A stretch of DNA of 64,000 bases from Edolisoma coerulescens (GCA_013397115.1 VWZW01001321.1:124001-188000); one strand, 5' to 3'; counted from the first letter of the stretch, positions 1 through 12,137 are shown. Made by a program: numbers and translations. The notes: generated by a model from the sequence alone, not told the origin.

Positions 1-779
1 GTGATCAGATAGAAAAAATTCCAGCTCTTGCCTCTAAATTGTAACTTGCTCTACATTGTATAACATTATCAAATCATCCCCCTAAAGAGAAAGAAATGCA
101 TGATTTCCAGAATGAAGTCACCCATGTACAAAATTAACTCAGTGACCACAGCAGCAACAAGCATAAACAGAGTTGCAAACTCTGATTGCATTGAAAAAGC
201 AATTAACCACCACTTGGGGAAAAAAAAAAAAAGGAAACCAGAGGAAACCAAAGGGGCAAACGCACTTCTCCATTTCTTGGGCATTTTCCTTATTTTCATT
301 TTGTCTGTCGCAGAACATAGCATTTTCACTATTTGCGTACAATTATGTATTAAAAATTTACGTAGAAAGACCCAGCCTGTGCTGGATCTGCCTCTGGCAG
401 ATGCAGAAGCTTTGGTTTTCCATACCATCCCAGTTCAGCAGCGGTAGTAGTGCTGACTGAAACTTTTTCATCTAACACTACACAAACATAACACCCTTGC
501 TTGGGTACACTATTTATTGTAAGTCACTCTAAGTATTACTGAGAATAGACAGAATAATTAAAAAAAAATATTCAGTGGGATTATTCAATTCACTGTGTTG
601 GAAGAGTCACTTTAACATAACAGAAACCGTAGTACTATTAAACACACTTTCTCATACTTTGCCTTAAAAAAACCCCCAGCCCCGTCATAGCAGAGATGTA
701 AAATGATCCCAGCAGTGGTTTATTTAGCGATTGAGGCAATGGAGTTTGACAGATGACCACCAAGAACTATTTTCAGGAG
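1..779. other. Non-coding, AT-rich
   Basis: Nothing gene-like is visible. Short open frames overlap on both strands and match no family I know. There is an A-rich run near 220-233 and an A7C5 junction at 666-677 of the kind that recurs through the window. Confidence 0.7.
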
Positions 780-1440
780 GAAAACCATTCACCTTGGGTG
801 CAGCCACCGATAGCGGAGGCAGCACAGGGGCTGCAAGTCCTGGCACCGCAGCAGCCCACTCTGCCCTCCGTTTTCAGAGGCTTCCCGAGCCCTTCCCCAC
901 TTTTCTTTCAGTGCTCCAACTCCAGCCGGCAGTCGGAGGGCAGGGAACTGACGGCTCTCCCCCAGCATCTCCCTCCCGGTCCCCAGTCCCGCTTACCTTC
1001 CCCAGGGCGCTGCCCGCAGCCTCCCGGCCGTCCCGAGAGTGCCACGGGAATAGGGACACGCAGACACACAGCCTCTCCCTGCCCTGGGCATGCCAGGAAA
1101 CTGTGCCTAACACTTCAGAACGCTCAGCCGTTGGGAACTAAAAACAGATCCTGCGCGAGGCTGGATGTATTTTTGTCTGCAGGCTACACACCCTCCTCCC
1201 GTTCAATTTTTTCCATTGGTGGAACAGCATGATGCAGGCTTAACCAGAGGGTGGTTTTCCACGGGCCGCCTGGAACGATTATGCGGGCCGGCCTGCCACG
1301 ATGCCGGGCAGCCGCCGGGGAATACACCGTGACTGAGCTCTTGTCTGACCCCACATTCCTGGGCCTCCAAGCTGCTTCCACAGGAAAGCTGCTTGGAAAT
1401 CTGCTGAATTGCAAGGCGTTCGCCTGCCTGAAGGTAGCTC
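780..1440 (-). promoter_or_regulatory. CpG-rich block, possible promoter and first exon (minus strand)
   Basis: This is the only broad GC- and CpG-rich block in an AT-rich window. CpGs are dense around 960-1050 and especially 1258-1330. Read on the minus strand, it contains a strong 5' splice-site match at 996-991 (AAG before GTAAGC), followed by G-rich intron-like sequence with several GGG runs, which is typical of a first intron just downstream of a CpG island. A minus-strand ATG at 1113 would give 39 codons up to that donor, but the peptide looks like no known family, so the exon could equally be untranslated. If real, transcription would start somewhere in about 1050-1400 and run off the left edge of the window. 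Seen directly: composition and donor match. Inferred: promoter role and strand. It could instead be GC-rich repeat remnant or an enhancer. Confidence 0.35.
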
Positions 1441-1456
1441 CAGGGTCTCCTCCTCC

Positions 1457-1501
1457 TTTTTTTTTTTTTTNTGTGGTTTTTTTTCCTGGCTTTATTTTTT
1501 T
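1457..1501. repeat. Poly-T low-complexity tract with an ambiguous base
   Basis: A 14-T run is followed by a single n at 1471, then two more T runs. The n is the only ambiguous base I noticed and marks an unresolved homopolymer length, so the tract size here should not be trusted. It borders the CpG-rich block on its right side. Confidence 0.9.
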
Positions 1502-1502
1502 C

Positions 1503-3699
1503 CCCCCAAGCTTGTTGGGAGGGAGTAGGTATCCCTAGCGTCCTTGAGTGAGACACCCTGGCAAAAATGTAACTCCTCAAACCACAGCAGGAATGTTGTA
1601 GTCATGAAAACCCACTCTTAGGAACAGCTCTCAGTTGTGTTTTACAACTCTGCACAACAGCATCATGGATACAACCACAGACTGGAGCTCTCTTCCTTGC
1701 CGCCTTCTTTTGTCAGACATTTACACTTTCCCATGGAAAGAATTAGTTGGTTTTTAATAACTGACCTTAGATAAAATGTGTCTCTTCATATGCAAATCAC
1801 CAAGTTTCAATATACAGAGCTAGGCTATTAATCTGTAGTTAGGTGCATGAGCAATTACTTTATTACCAGAAAAGCTCAAAACTTCATTGATTGCAGCAGC
1901 ATTTGGTGAACAAACTCAGCCAAAAAACAATGTATTTATTCAAATATTCTAATAAAATTGCAGGGTTACATTCAAGTGCCAAGTGTGAAAATACAGCCAA
2001 GTTACACTGCAGATGACGTGTTCATTTGAAAAGAAACACATGAACACTATAATAAAAAGCATTAGTAACCCACAAAAGCCCCAAATCAATATATATGTTC
2101 ACAAAAAAGAAATAATGATTTGCACAGTAACAGAGGAATTGCCAGCCAAAAGTGGACCCCTGTTTCACTGTGTCCATTATTCAGACTCATTACAGAGGAA
2201 ACTCCAGAACCCAGCAGCTTCGAAGTAATTTGGAACAAAATTCTATTTAATCTCCAAAGCCCAGTTATAGTTAACTCATCCACTGGAAAACAGCAACTTG
2301 GATCTCTTCTGAAACTTCACAGGTTAAGAATATTATCACTGAATACACTCTCCTCATCATGGCAAAGGTCAAATCCTTCCTTGAATTCTACTGACCTCCA
2401 TTGAGTTTTCCATAAGCGAGTTCCACAGCCCAGGTTTTGTAAAACCTAATAGAGCAGTACATGACTTATGGCCATACTCTTAAATTCTACAACTGAAAAT
2501 AGGTCTGGGGGCTTCCCATCTGCTTGTTCTGGTAAAAAAAAATTTCCCTCTGTGCAAAGCAGACTATTTTCTTCTTCATGTTCCTGGTACAGTTACATTC
2601 TTTACTTAGCATTGCTGTGGTCCCATTATTTCACTAACAGGCCAGATCCAAGTCCTGGGACTAACAAGGAAGCAATGACAGCTCACGAGACAAAGTACCA
2701 GGTCTCTCGTCTCTCTCAAGAGAAACAGTTGGCCTCTGGCCTTATCCCTCTTCTGACACAGAGTACAGCATTTCCCCCTTGAGTCCATCTCTTAGGTCGT
2801 TAAATAAACTATGTTCAAATGATTCCTTAGATAAAATTAGTATCCAACCAGTCCAGAAGGCTTTCATCATTAGCTATTATGTTGAATTTATCTTTCTTAA
2901 AGATGAATGTTCAGAAGGATAAATACTATTCCCAAAGATGCCTCTCCACTACCCTTTTCAAAAAACAGGGATTCTTCCTTAACTCAATGAAAAATACCTA
3001 GACCAACAACCTAGGACCCAGCTGAATCCCATTAATACCTCACAATCTTTCAGTAACAGGTAATAAGGCTGTCCATTCCCTTCTACTTCCATTTGCAGAG
3101 GGTTACCCCCAAATGTCAACAGGCATTCTTGCTATTAGTGCAAAACACTCAGTCCTGTACTTTTTCCTTCTTGAAGTTCACTGCATGTGATCATTCCAGT
3201 CCTAGGGGTCATTCAGCTATTTACTATATTATTTCTAATCTACCTGTGTATTCACTATGCCTTCCACTTTTCATCAGCCAGTTCCATCAATGCACCCTCT
3301 CTTTGTGACAAGGCAATCAATATTCATTAAATTTGGTCTTAAGACTCCAGTTGATGCCCCCAAGTTCTTTTATTTTCAAATAAGTTTTATTTTCAAAATT
3401 TCACCTCTAATATACCTGATTACTTTTAGCATACAGACGTTGCATGTTAAAGGCATACTTTTCTGACTTCTACTTGACTTATTTGGTGCAGTCTAGCTTG
3501 TGGGTTACAACATGAGGGTCCTTATTCATTACACTCCCAAAACTGACTCTCCACATCCACCTTGTCCCCCTTTTCTCACCTGCTGTCTTGCCATTATCAA
3601 CTTGGGACAACCTGATAATGAAATATTCTCTGGAGATCAACAAGGAGTAGGCAAACCCCATGGCGAGAACAATAGATTAATCTCTTAGTACTATGAGAA
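1503..3699. other. Non-coding, no recognisable feature
   Basis: AT-rich sequence with short open frames only. The stretch around 2300-2460 has the feel of a decayed repeat but I could not match it to a family. No exon-like signal with flanking splice sites stands out. Confidence 0.6.
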
Positions 3700-3822
3700 G
3701 TATTTAGGCACCTCACAATCTTCCACAAATGTATTATCATCACAACATTGCAGGGAAAGAGAAGGGTGTCATTATCCTTATTTTCTGCTAGGTCACACAG
3801 GAAATTAAGGGGTATCTCAGTA
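3700..3822 (+). repeat. Possible ancient CR1- or L2/MIR-like fragment
   Basis: The order of short motifs (a 'cctcacaatctt'-like start, then 'cattatcc-ttatttt', then 'aggtcacacagga') resembles the 3' part of very old amniote interspersed repeats, where a stretch about a near-empty count of reference bases is followed by a 'ggtcacacag' block. The match is from memory and heavily diverged, with a deletion between the last two blocks. It may be coincidence. Confidence 0.3.
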
Positions 3823-3965
3823 CAGGAAGAGGAACCCCCATAGCTTGTGTTAATGTATGTCTCTGATAGTTTAATGGCTCTTTACATCCCTGTTTTGTAA
3901 TAAAAACAAACTGCAGTTTGTGCAGAGAAATCCATAATGGAATTTAAAATAAAGTTGTGTGTATT

Positions 3966-4056
3966 AATTTTAAGGATTCGTTTCTCTCCATCTATAAAGA
4001 TGTTTTGAAGCCACTTACTAAATTTTGTAGATGGAGAGAAATGAATCCTCAAAATT
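3966..4056 (+). repeat. Imperfect inverted repeat, 33-bp arms
   Basis: The left arm 3966-3998 and right arm 4024-4056 are reverse complements except at three positions (3972/4050, 3980/4042, 3995/4027), with a 25-base loop at 3999-4023. As a plus-strand RNA, two of the three mismatches are G-U wobbles, leaving one A-C mismatch. As a minus-strand RNA, only one is a wobble. The shape fits a precursor-microRNA-like hairpin, or the end-to-end remnant of a small terminal-inverted-repeat DNA element. I recognise no known microRNA seed, and no obvious target-site duplication flanks the arms. Confidence 0.85.
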
Positions 4057-5872
4057 AAAGACAGGTATTTTAACCCATCTTTTATACCACTTTTACATTA
4101 CAAAACCTTAGATTTTACTTCAAAAGTGCAAAGACATCCCACTGTCACCACAGTTTTGTTTCCTAAGCAATGGAAATCCCTGAAGAAAAAGATAGAAAAT
4201 GCACATATCCCCAGCATTCATGCTGAGACGATGACACGCCTCCTTCCCTAAAGTCAGCCTACTTTCAAATACATATGCCACGGCTGTAAAATATCTTTTC
4301 CTAGACACAGTCCAGTCTGTTTCTGAAATGCCAGTTCTCTACTTTGCCTCTTGCCCTCTCCTGCCTAGCTCACCTGACATTGATACAGCTGAGCTGTGTG
4401 AAAATCCCGGACCCATAAGGTCCCTCAACTAATACGCAGCAGATGGGTGCTGGATAGGCACATGTGGGAAGATATCAGTGTCTTGCCGGTCATGGCTTAA
4501 CCACAGACTGTTACAGTACACAGATGCGTACAGAGTCTTCCCATGAAATCCAAAACAGGTTCCCATGCTCTCTGAAACAGAATCTGTGTAGGAATCAAAG
4601 AAGTTTGAAGTAGGAAATTTGGGTTCTCAAATCAGAAACCTCTAATGGAGCTCTCAAGAAAGCTGGGAAGCTATGCTACACTAAGTGTAACTAATGCTAA
4701 AAAATAATTGCATGTTATTGTCAACAGGATAATAAACAGAGATGAGTTTCAAAGCCTTGCTGATCTCATGACTGAAACATCTGAATCATGCAACATCTGC
4801 TAAAGAAATATTCTCATTAAACTGTACTTAAGATCCATTCTTGGTATCTTTGGCCTTGAAGTGGAGCCACACAAGAAACACAGTGGTCTCCCATTCAACC
4901 AGCGGTGAAGGCAAACCTTACACCCCATGAAATTCTTCCATGAAGACCAGTTCAATTTCTGAGAACTCAACTTTCTGCAAACCAGTGCTCACATACTCAG
5001 CTTCTTGTTCTCATCTCAAAATGTTTATCAGATGCAAAATGACAAAAACTGATTTAAGTCATTAGTTACTTAATTCTGCTTCAGAGGAGTTTGGGAAAAG
5101 AGCAAACAGGAGCCTGTGTGTTAGCCCATTCCTGCTCACCAGAAAGCAGGCCATTTCGCTTACTGAATGAGATCATCAGACCAACAGCTCTGGCTATAGG
5201 CCAGAATAGATGTTAAGCAATGAAAACATGATGTACATGAGCACAGTTTTACACCCTTGGTTATCACAGAGACTTGCAATGGCCTAAGTGCCTACGACTT
5301 TTCTGTCAGTCTCCTGTTCTCTCTGTGAAATGCTGTGATGAAAGAGATCAAAGGGATTCTATCCTCCCCATCTCCACCTCCCTGTGGAGTCAGTGTGCCT
5401 TTGCCCAGCTCAGCAGAGAAGAGGGGCTGCTGTACAGACACTCTCTGCACACACCTTGTGTCCAAAACAGGGAGAATCCACTGCCATTTAAGGCATGCAA
5501 AAAACCACATTTGATGTTTAAAGCAAGATGGAATTTTTCCTTTCTTTTTATGTTGCACAGTTCTTTAGTACTGCTTTAGACAAGGGCTTACTATTTGTGG
5601 TTATGATCTATTTTCAAGTGTTACAGAGAGTAATTGGGGAATCAAAGTGCCTCTAGTTACCGTCTTATTCCTTTCACTATAAATAAATTAAGAAAGATAA
5701 AGCATGATCACATGATGGCGAGGCACATGGCATGAGCATTACTGAAAAACAGGAAGATAGGAGAGGAAAAAAAAGATGAACTATGCAGCAAACTATCTCC
5801 TCAGTTTCAACAACTAAGCATGCTGGATTCAAGAAGCCTGGCATGTAATGATCCACCAGTAATCCTGCACTT
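4057..5872. other. Non-coding, no recognisable feature
   Basis: Ordinary AT-rich sequence. Overlapping open frames on both strands at about 5274-5579 have no recognisable domain and are treated as chance. Confidence 0.6.
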
Positions 5873-6141
5873 GGGACTGGCTGGGATAGAGCTAATTTTC
5901 TTCATAGTAGCCCCTATGGTGCTGTGTTTTGGATTTGTGACCAAAACAGTGGTGATAGCACACAATTGTTTACACTGCTGCTGAACAGTGCCTGCACAGC
6001 ATCAAGGATTTCTTCATTTCTCACTCCGTCTTGCCAGGGAGCAGGTTGAGGTGGGCAAGAAGACACACCCGGGACAGCTGATCCCAACAGACCACATAAT
6101 CCCACACCATTTAATGTCATGCTCAGTAATAACAATGAGGG
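5873..6141 (+). mobile_element. Endogenous retrovirus LTR fragment (U3 portion)
   Basis: From about 'gggactggctgggatag' at 5873 through 'catgctcagtaataac' near 6119-6133, the order of segments matches a common bird LTR of the ERVL-like group as I remember it. It runs through a 'taattttcttcatagtag' block, a 'gtgctgtgttttggatttgtg' type block, a 'cctgcacagcatcaagg' block and a 'gggacagctgatcccaac' block, and ends at an AT-rich TATA-like region. What remains is mainly U3. The R and U5 parts and any internal viral genes are absent, so this is a truncated solo LTR relic. Several small deletions and substitutions show age. The family name is from memory and could be a sister group. Confidence 0.7.
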
Positions 6142-9100
6142 GTTGTTTTGACAGGGCTCTCATTGCAACATCTGACACCAACAAGGCCCTCACAAGGGTT
6201 AACCCCTGAGACAAAGGGTGCCCTCAGAAGCAGTGGTACCCACATTGACAGAGAGGTTTGCCCTGCACAACCTCAAAGGCTCACACTTTATAATAGTCTT
6301 TTTTTCTTTAGAACTAACAGTAAAAGCTGAATTTTTGAAAAACAAAGTGAGAAACACTGGTACACAAGACCAAGATCGGAACCTGTCCTAAACAGTACTT
6401 GCTACATCTGATATCGCTAGAGCAGAACTGATGCATCTCTTTTTGACAAGCACTCTACTTCAACAATACACTTTTTCAATATACAATGAACAGTAACAAA
6501 TTTGAGTAAACCAAATCATTTTAATTAGCAAGGTATTTGTTTCTTCCAAGCTGTAATTAAAAGCTCTTTTACTGCAATAGATAGATGTAAAAAGGTTCTT
6601 AATTTAGGACAGCTAATTTGCCAGAACAAAAATCTAAAGCTTAGACAATCTCATAACAATATGAATGCAAAGGTTTTTGGAATTCATTATGTTAAAAAAT
6701 GAGAACTGAAGCCTTCACACATGCCATTTAAAAAAACTTGTCTATTAAACATGTAAAAATATTTGAAGGTGGAGTCATTTGTCACAAGAATATACTAGAT
6801 CTTACAACATAAATATTTACAAAGCACACGTTATTTCACATTGCATTGCTACCATTGCTTGTTCCATTAACCGATCCAACAGACCAGCTAATTGCTCGTG
6901 CAAAATTGACTATTTGCTGTCACCCATTCAAGACAGAAGCACAAACATTTGCTGGGGGGTAGGAAGCTTTAAGCGGTTGTTTTCTAACCAAACCTATTAA
7001 ATAATTATTATATAATTTTTCTTTAGAATACTGTTCATTGGTTCATTAATTAACTTAGAAAAATCTGCATACATAAATAAATGTTACAGAAGGATAAGTA
7101 TGGCAAAGTTTCTAAGAAAATTGTGTCAAAACACTGTTTGCTTCAATAGCATGAACCAAAAGGCATATAAAACAGATTGCTGCATAATGAATTTCAACTA
7201 AAATAGTCCTGAATATGCATATGATTTTATAGGATGTTTCCCCAGAAGTTTCAGATCCTAGGGTTAGATGAGTGTACAGCAAATTGTGCTTAACAATGCC
7301 TCTAATCATTCTGTTTGTAGAGAAGCACTTCAAAATGCAAAACAGGAAATCAACACAACAGAAAGAATATTAAAGAAGTCAGGTTTGGGGAAGGGAGGTT
7401 GTTTACCTTTTTTTTCTGAGTCTTGATTGTGGTTTCTCATTATAGCTAGCTGGAAAACGTACTAGAAGTGGTAAATGGCAGTATTAGCAGCTTATTACAA
7501 TATCATTCAATTAACTAAAAGAAATACTGGGGTATAAAAGCTAGACGAAGTCTGGCTAACATGTGTTGCTTACACCCACATGCACTGCCTCAAAAGAGCT
7601 ATGCACAAATCCTGCAAAGCTATTTGCCTGAAGCAGAGTGAACAATGAGAACAAGTTCAACATCTGCCAGGGTGTCCAACTGCTCACAACCATTTTTCTG
7701 GTCAGAGGGGGCATTGTTTAAGTTGACAGGTTCCTAATGGCCTGAATTATTTAGCAATTCTCAAAAGACTCTTTCTACTCATTAGAGAGGAAAATGCGAA
7801 CCACCCCAGCCAGCGTTCCCTTGCTCCCCGGGAGCCGATCATGCTAATTGAGGAGAACATCACAATGTGTCCCATTTTAATCACATGAGTTAAGCAGGCA
7901 GGAGGCTTCTATTATCCCCACCCTACGACGAAAGATGGAGGGCGCCAGCTCCCACAATAATAATGCACCTCGGTTTATCATAATTTCGATGTTTTTTAAA
8001 GCCTTCAGTTTGAACAAAGAGGATAGATATGTGTTTCTGCTAAGCACTACACCCACCAAACTAAGTAGAGAAGTAAAATACATTAAAGAGAAAATTGAAA
8101 CACATAGCTTGAAGCCCGAATGCTAAGTGAGCAAAAGTAAGCATCTCAACATATGGGAAGTTAGGGGGAGGCAAAATAGATGTTTATTGCTTTTTTTCTT
8201 CTCATCTACCATATGATAGATGACAGGTATAAACAAAACAGAGTAGCAGCACAGTCATCACAGACAAGTGACACTCTTAGCTAAAGATCCAGATCTTTCA
8301 AACATATTCCCACTTCTAATGTACATAGAAACGAAGGGGAACACTACTAGTAACAGCAGTTTTACCTATGATGGATTATTTCTCAGTCACTTAGGAACAA
8401 TCAAACATGCTCTGCAGCAGTAATTATCTTGTCTAATCCTAGCCTTTCTCAACATGGGAAAAAATGCAAGTCTTAAAATCAACAGGACTATCTCATTTTC
8501 TTCACAGCCTCCAAAATTTGGAATCTCTTCAAAACCTAAGATCTGAACAAAGTTCCTCACGTAAACTTCGTAAGGACTGTTAGTGCAGTAATTAGCAGTG
8601 CCTGCAATAGACCTCTTTTACCAAAACACAGACCATGTGTGAGAAGAAAGAGATTTATAGATGCATTCAAAAGCTATAAGGGAAGACATGTAAACATTCG
8701 GTAGATTACCATACGGAACACAACAGCTATAGGGAATTGCCAATTTGATGGAAGGACAAATGGAAGGAGAACACTTCCAAATTAATATTATTACTTCTGT
8801 TCCTAAGCAATCACAATATGAATAAGAAATAGCAAAAATTAATTACCTTAATGCCTATAATAGGAGTTCAGGAAATTCCTTTCTTATTCTTTAAAGAGAT
8901 GCTACAAAGATAAGCCTTTCAATTAACATGATCAAAAAGTAAGCCACCAGTTTATTTACAAAATCTTTATTTTGTCATCTGCATATAAACATTTCCAGAA
9001 GCAGAAGATTAAGTCAGCAAGCTAAATGGAAAAACATAAAATCTTCTGCCGGCATGACATTGTGATTAAATAACTAAAAGCCCAAAAAAGCAGACGGACA

Positions 9101-11715
9101 ACATGATGCCGGCCTATTCAGCCATAAAATTCATTTCCAATAACCACATTTCAGCATGCAGCTTAGATCATACGTAGTATTTTCCTATTCGAGAGCGTGC
9201 AAGATTGATTGTTACAGGCTCAATTGTCCCATACACAGGCAAACAACATGTAAGGAATGATTAAATCAGCAAGATTCCCCCACTGAGCCTCCTAGACAAG
9301 CTTACACTCAGGCAAAGGAGACGTGGGGTCTCTCCCACAAAACAAAAGCAGAGGATTATGTGAGAAGCCCAAGACCATCTGCACAAAGTCATGTGGCCAG
9401 GGATTTCCTCTTCTCCTTGCTGTGTGCTGGGCATCCTTTCCCACTTCCAGTCTGAGCTGCATGGTGGGCAGCAGAGCTGGACTTAATTCCCAGCTCAGGG
9501 ACAAAAGAGAATCAGGGACCAGGGGTTTCTGAGGCCCTCTTTGCCCATACTTACTGCCTTCCGAGCTAAGCCACTTAGAGATGTAATCCTTAATACCCCA
9601 ATGTGCAGAAGTTCATAATGTCTGGGTCATTGTAAAATTCTGCATACCCTCATCCCAGCCCAGCCCCTCTTGCATTCCTGAGAGTGGAGTCGGTCGGGCA
9701 TGGTCACCCTACTTCCACCCATCTCCCAGGCACAGAGCAGGTGGCTTTTCCGTGCAACCATGCTCAGAAAGACGCAAGCCTTTCCCCATGTGTATCCCAG
9801 CTTCATGTGAATTAACAAGTGGAGCATCAAAATTTTGTGTTTTCTATTTTCTCTAACTCATTTACGTACCTTTCTCCTTGCCTGAGGTAGAAAGATCAGG
9901 GAAGAAAAAAATTGTTCTTGACCTCAACAGGATATCTTGTTAGGTTATGGCAGCCTCAAGGACTCTTTCCTGGCATCTGAGAAGGGGGTTACAACTAACA
10001 ATCCTGCTGTTTCACTTTTTCCATGAAGCCCAGAGGGTAATTCTATAGCATTTTTTCCAAATATAATGAAACATTAACTCTGTTTGCAGTAAAGGCAACT
10101 CACAAAGCAATGTTTGGATGCTCTTTGACTGCAGTATCCCTAAGCAATGTGCTGCAGCAGATCTGTTTTTCCAAAGTGCTCAACACTTTCTAAACAACAC
10201 TCGTGCTGCGTGAACAGTCTGCTCTGTGGTAGCAGTTTCTGAGCCCTGACTGCTCTCTCCCTCCTTATCAAGCTGCCTTTTCAGCTTCCTGAAATATTAT
10301 TGCTGACATAATGGCATTGCTGAGATAGAACCCAATCCAAGCCAACCACAGATAACAGAAAGACTTCTGTGGGCTTTGGATCAGGGCAAAAGTAGCGAAA
10401 GTACCCAGAGGAAGAAGTGAAGAAGTGCCTGCTTTTCATTTCAGAATGGTCCTTAAAACATGCCTTACTCTGGGTATTTTATTCTTGACCTTATGGCAGG
10501 CTGGTAAGGCACAGAGGCAACATATTGAAATATATACCTCATCTTATCATAAATTCAGATTATTGCATCTTTACTATCTCAAATTTGCAGAAAAATAAAG
10601 AAAATTTAAAAATTAAAATCAAGAGAAGATTACATTAAGCAAACTGTCATCTTGTTAAACTGTGCTAAATACAGAAAAAAAATACTCTGTTCACCCAACA
10701 CACTCACTACGTACTGAGTTTATCAATGCTGGCATTAGTTTTGCAATACACATGGGACAGTCTGCAACCTCTTCTTGCAGGCTGTATCTGTGAAATGCAA
10801 GATGACCTCAGGATCATCCCCAGGAAATTCTTAACTCCTCTCTATTCATCAAAAATATTAAGCAGTCATTACCTTCCAGGTCAAATCAAACCTTGTTAAA
10901 TACCCCCCAGAGATATATATATATAAATTGGTCAACCTTCCAATGCAAGATTCATGTCTGGACCTAGATTTTGAACAATATTCAAAAACAAGGAATGTCT
11001 GGATCTCAAGGTTTTACTTAATTGTGTCTGGAATAAATCAAATCCACAGTCTAGTTTGCACTTCAGCTCTACATTTCCGAACTGCTTCCAGTGTAATATT
11101 TTAAACTGGTCAAATCACTACTTTTAGTAAGTAGAGGTAGTAAAAAGTTTTCAAAAATCTTGTGTTTGAGAAAATAATTTTCTTGAAATGGGAAACTGGG
11201 GGAAAGGAGGAAGTCCATATAAAAATCTGCAAGATGTTTTGGTAACTTACCATTTTTCATTCTTTCACAACAAACTTCTATGGCTGACAACTGTGAATTT
11301 CATAAATGAACACATACACAGAGAAAAACATGCAGAGTGCCTCATTTTCCACGTGGTGGTCTGTATTTGCAAGGTTAAGATCAACTGTCATAGCTCAATG
11401 TCCCTGACAGGCAGCAAATCCTCTCTAGAGGAACACTTGTTAGGCCCACCAGCATCTGAAGAACTGAAAAAAATACAGTAGTGTGGCAACAGTACAGTGC
11501 TTTTAATATACCATGTCAGTCCCAGTTATAAAGTTTGTAGCTGCTACAGCAAGCTAACACATCAACATGAACAAAAGTGAAAACTCTGCAGTGACCCTTG
11601 CAGAGATTCCAAACATTTTTGAGTTTGTTCCTTGTTACTTTGTCAATGCACATGCAAATAAACAATTTTAACTATGAGCAATTCCATTACTAGGAAATGA
11701 GAATGGCCAATTAAC
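6142..11715. other. Non-coding, with two CpG-retaining patches
   Basis: No gene-like signal. There is a short (AT)n run at 10912-10925. Two patches, 7795-7990 and 9040-9210, keep more CpG dinucleotides than their AT-rich surroundings and contain homeodomain-like TAAT cores. They are noted among the findings as candidate conserved elements. Otherwise I see nothing. Confidence 0.6.
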
Positions 11716-12078
11716 CAATGGTCATTCCTCACTGCAAAAAAAAAGCGTTTCCTGATTTTCAGAGAGAACCTCCTGTGGCTTCAGGTTGTGCCCGTTACCT
11801 CTGGTCCTGATGCCAGGCACCACTGAAAAGAGCCTGACTCCATCTACTTTGCACCCTCCCCTCAGGTATTTCTACACATTGGTGAGACCCCCCTGAGCCT
11901 TCTCTCCTCCAGACTGAACAATCCCAGTTCTCAGCCTTTCCTCATCCAAGAGGTGTTTCAGTCTATCATACTTGTGGCCCTTCATCAGACTCCCCCCAGT
12001 CTATTTCTCTTTTGTACTGAGGAGCCCAAATGTGGACACAGTATCTCAGATGTGGCATCACCAGAGAAGCAGGAGAAC
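11716..12078 (-). mobile_element. CR1 LINE fragment (3' coding region, minus strand)
   Basis: Read on the minus strand, the sequence follows the avian CR1 region just upstream of the 3' UTR: the block around 'gacacagtatctcagatgtgg' (12039-12055 on plus), the 'cttctctcctccagactgaac' block near 11900-11922, the 'caggcaccactgaaaag' block near 11812-11830, and the 'ctgattttcagagagaacctcctg' block near 11752-11775. Similarity fades below about 11716, so the LINE 3' end with its terminal repeats is missing. Many small changes break the frame. It is a dead fragment and its right edge abuts a G/T-rich tract. Confidence 0.85.
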
Positions 12079-12090
12079 TGCTGGTCTGGT

Positions 12091-12137
12091 GTTTTGGGGG
12101 GCTTTTTGTTGGGGTGTTTTTTTGGGGGGGGGGGTTT
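12091..12137 (+). repeat. G/T-rich tract with G11 run, G-quadruplex candidate
   Basis: G runs at 12096-12101, 12111-12114 and 12124-12134 (6, 4 and 11 Gs) are separated by T-rich spacers. The 11-G run can supply two G-tracts, so an intramolecular quadruplex is possible on the plus strand. The tract lies directly beyond the right edge of the CR1 fragment. Open frames running through it are products of the low-complexity sequence. Confidence 0.8.

Noticed and set aside
8246..8256. 'tagcagcac', which matches a microRNA-15/16-type seed
   Set aside because: No hairpin partner is visible in the flanking 80 bases and the match covers only the seed.
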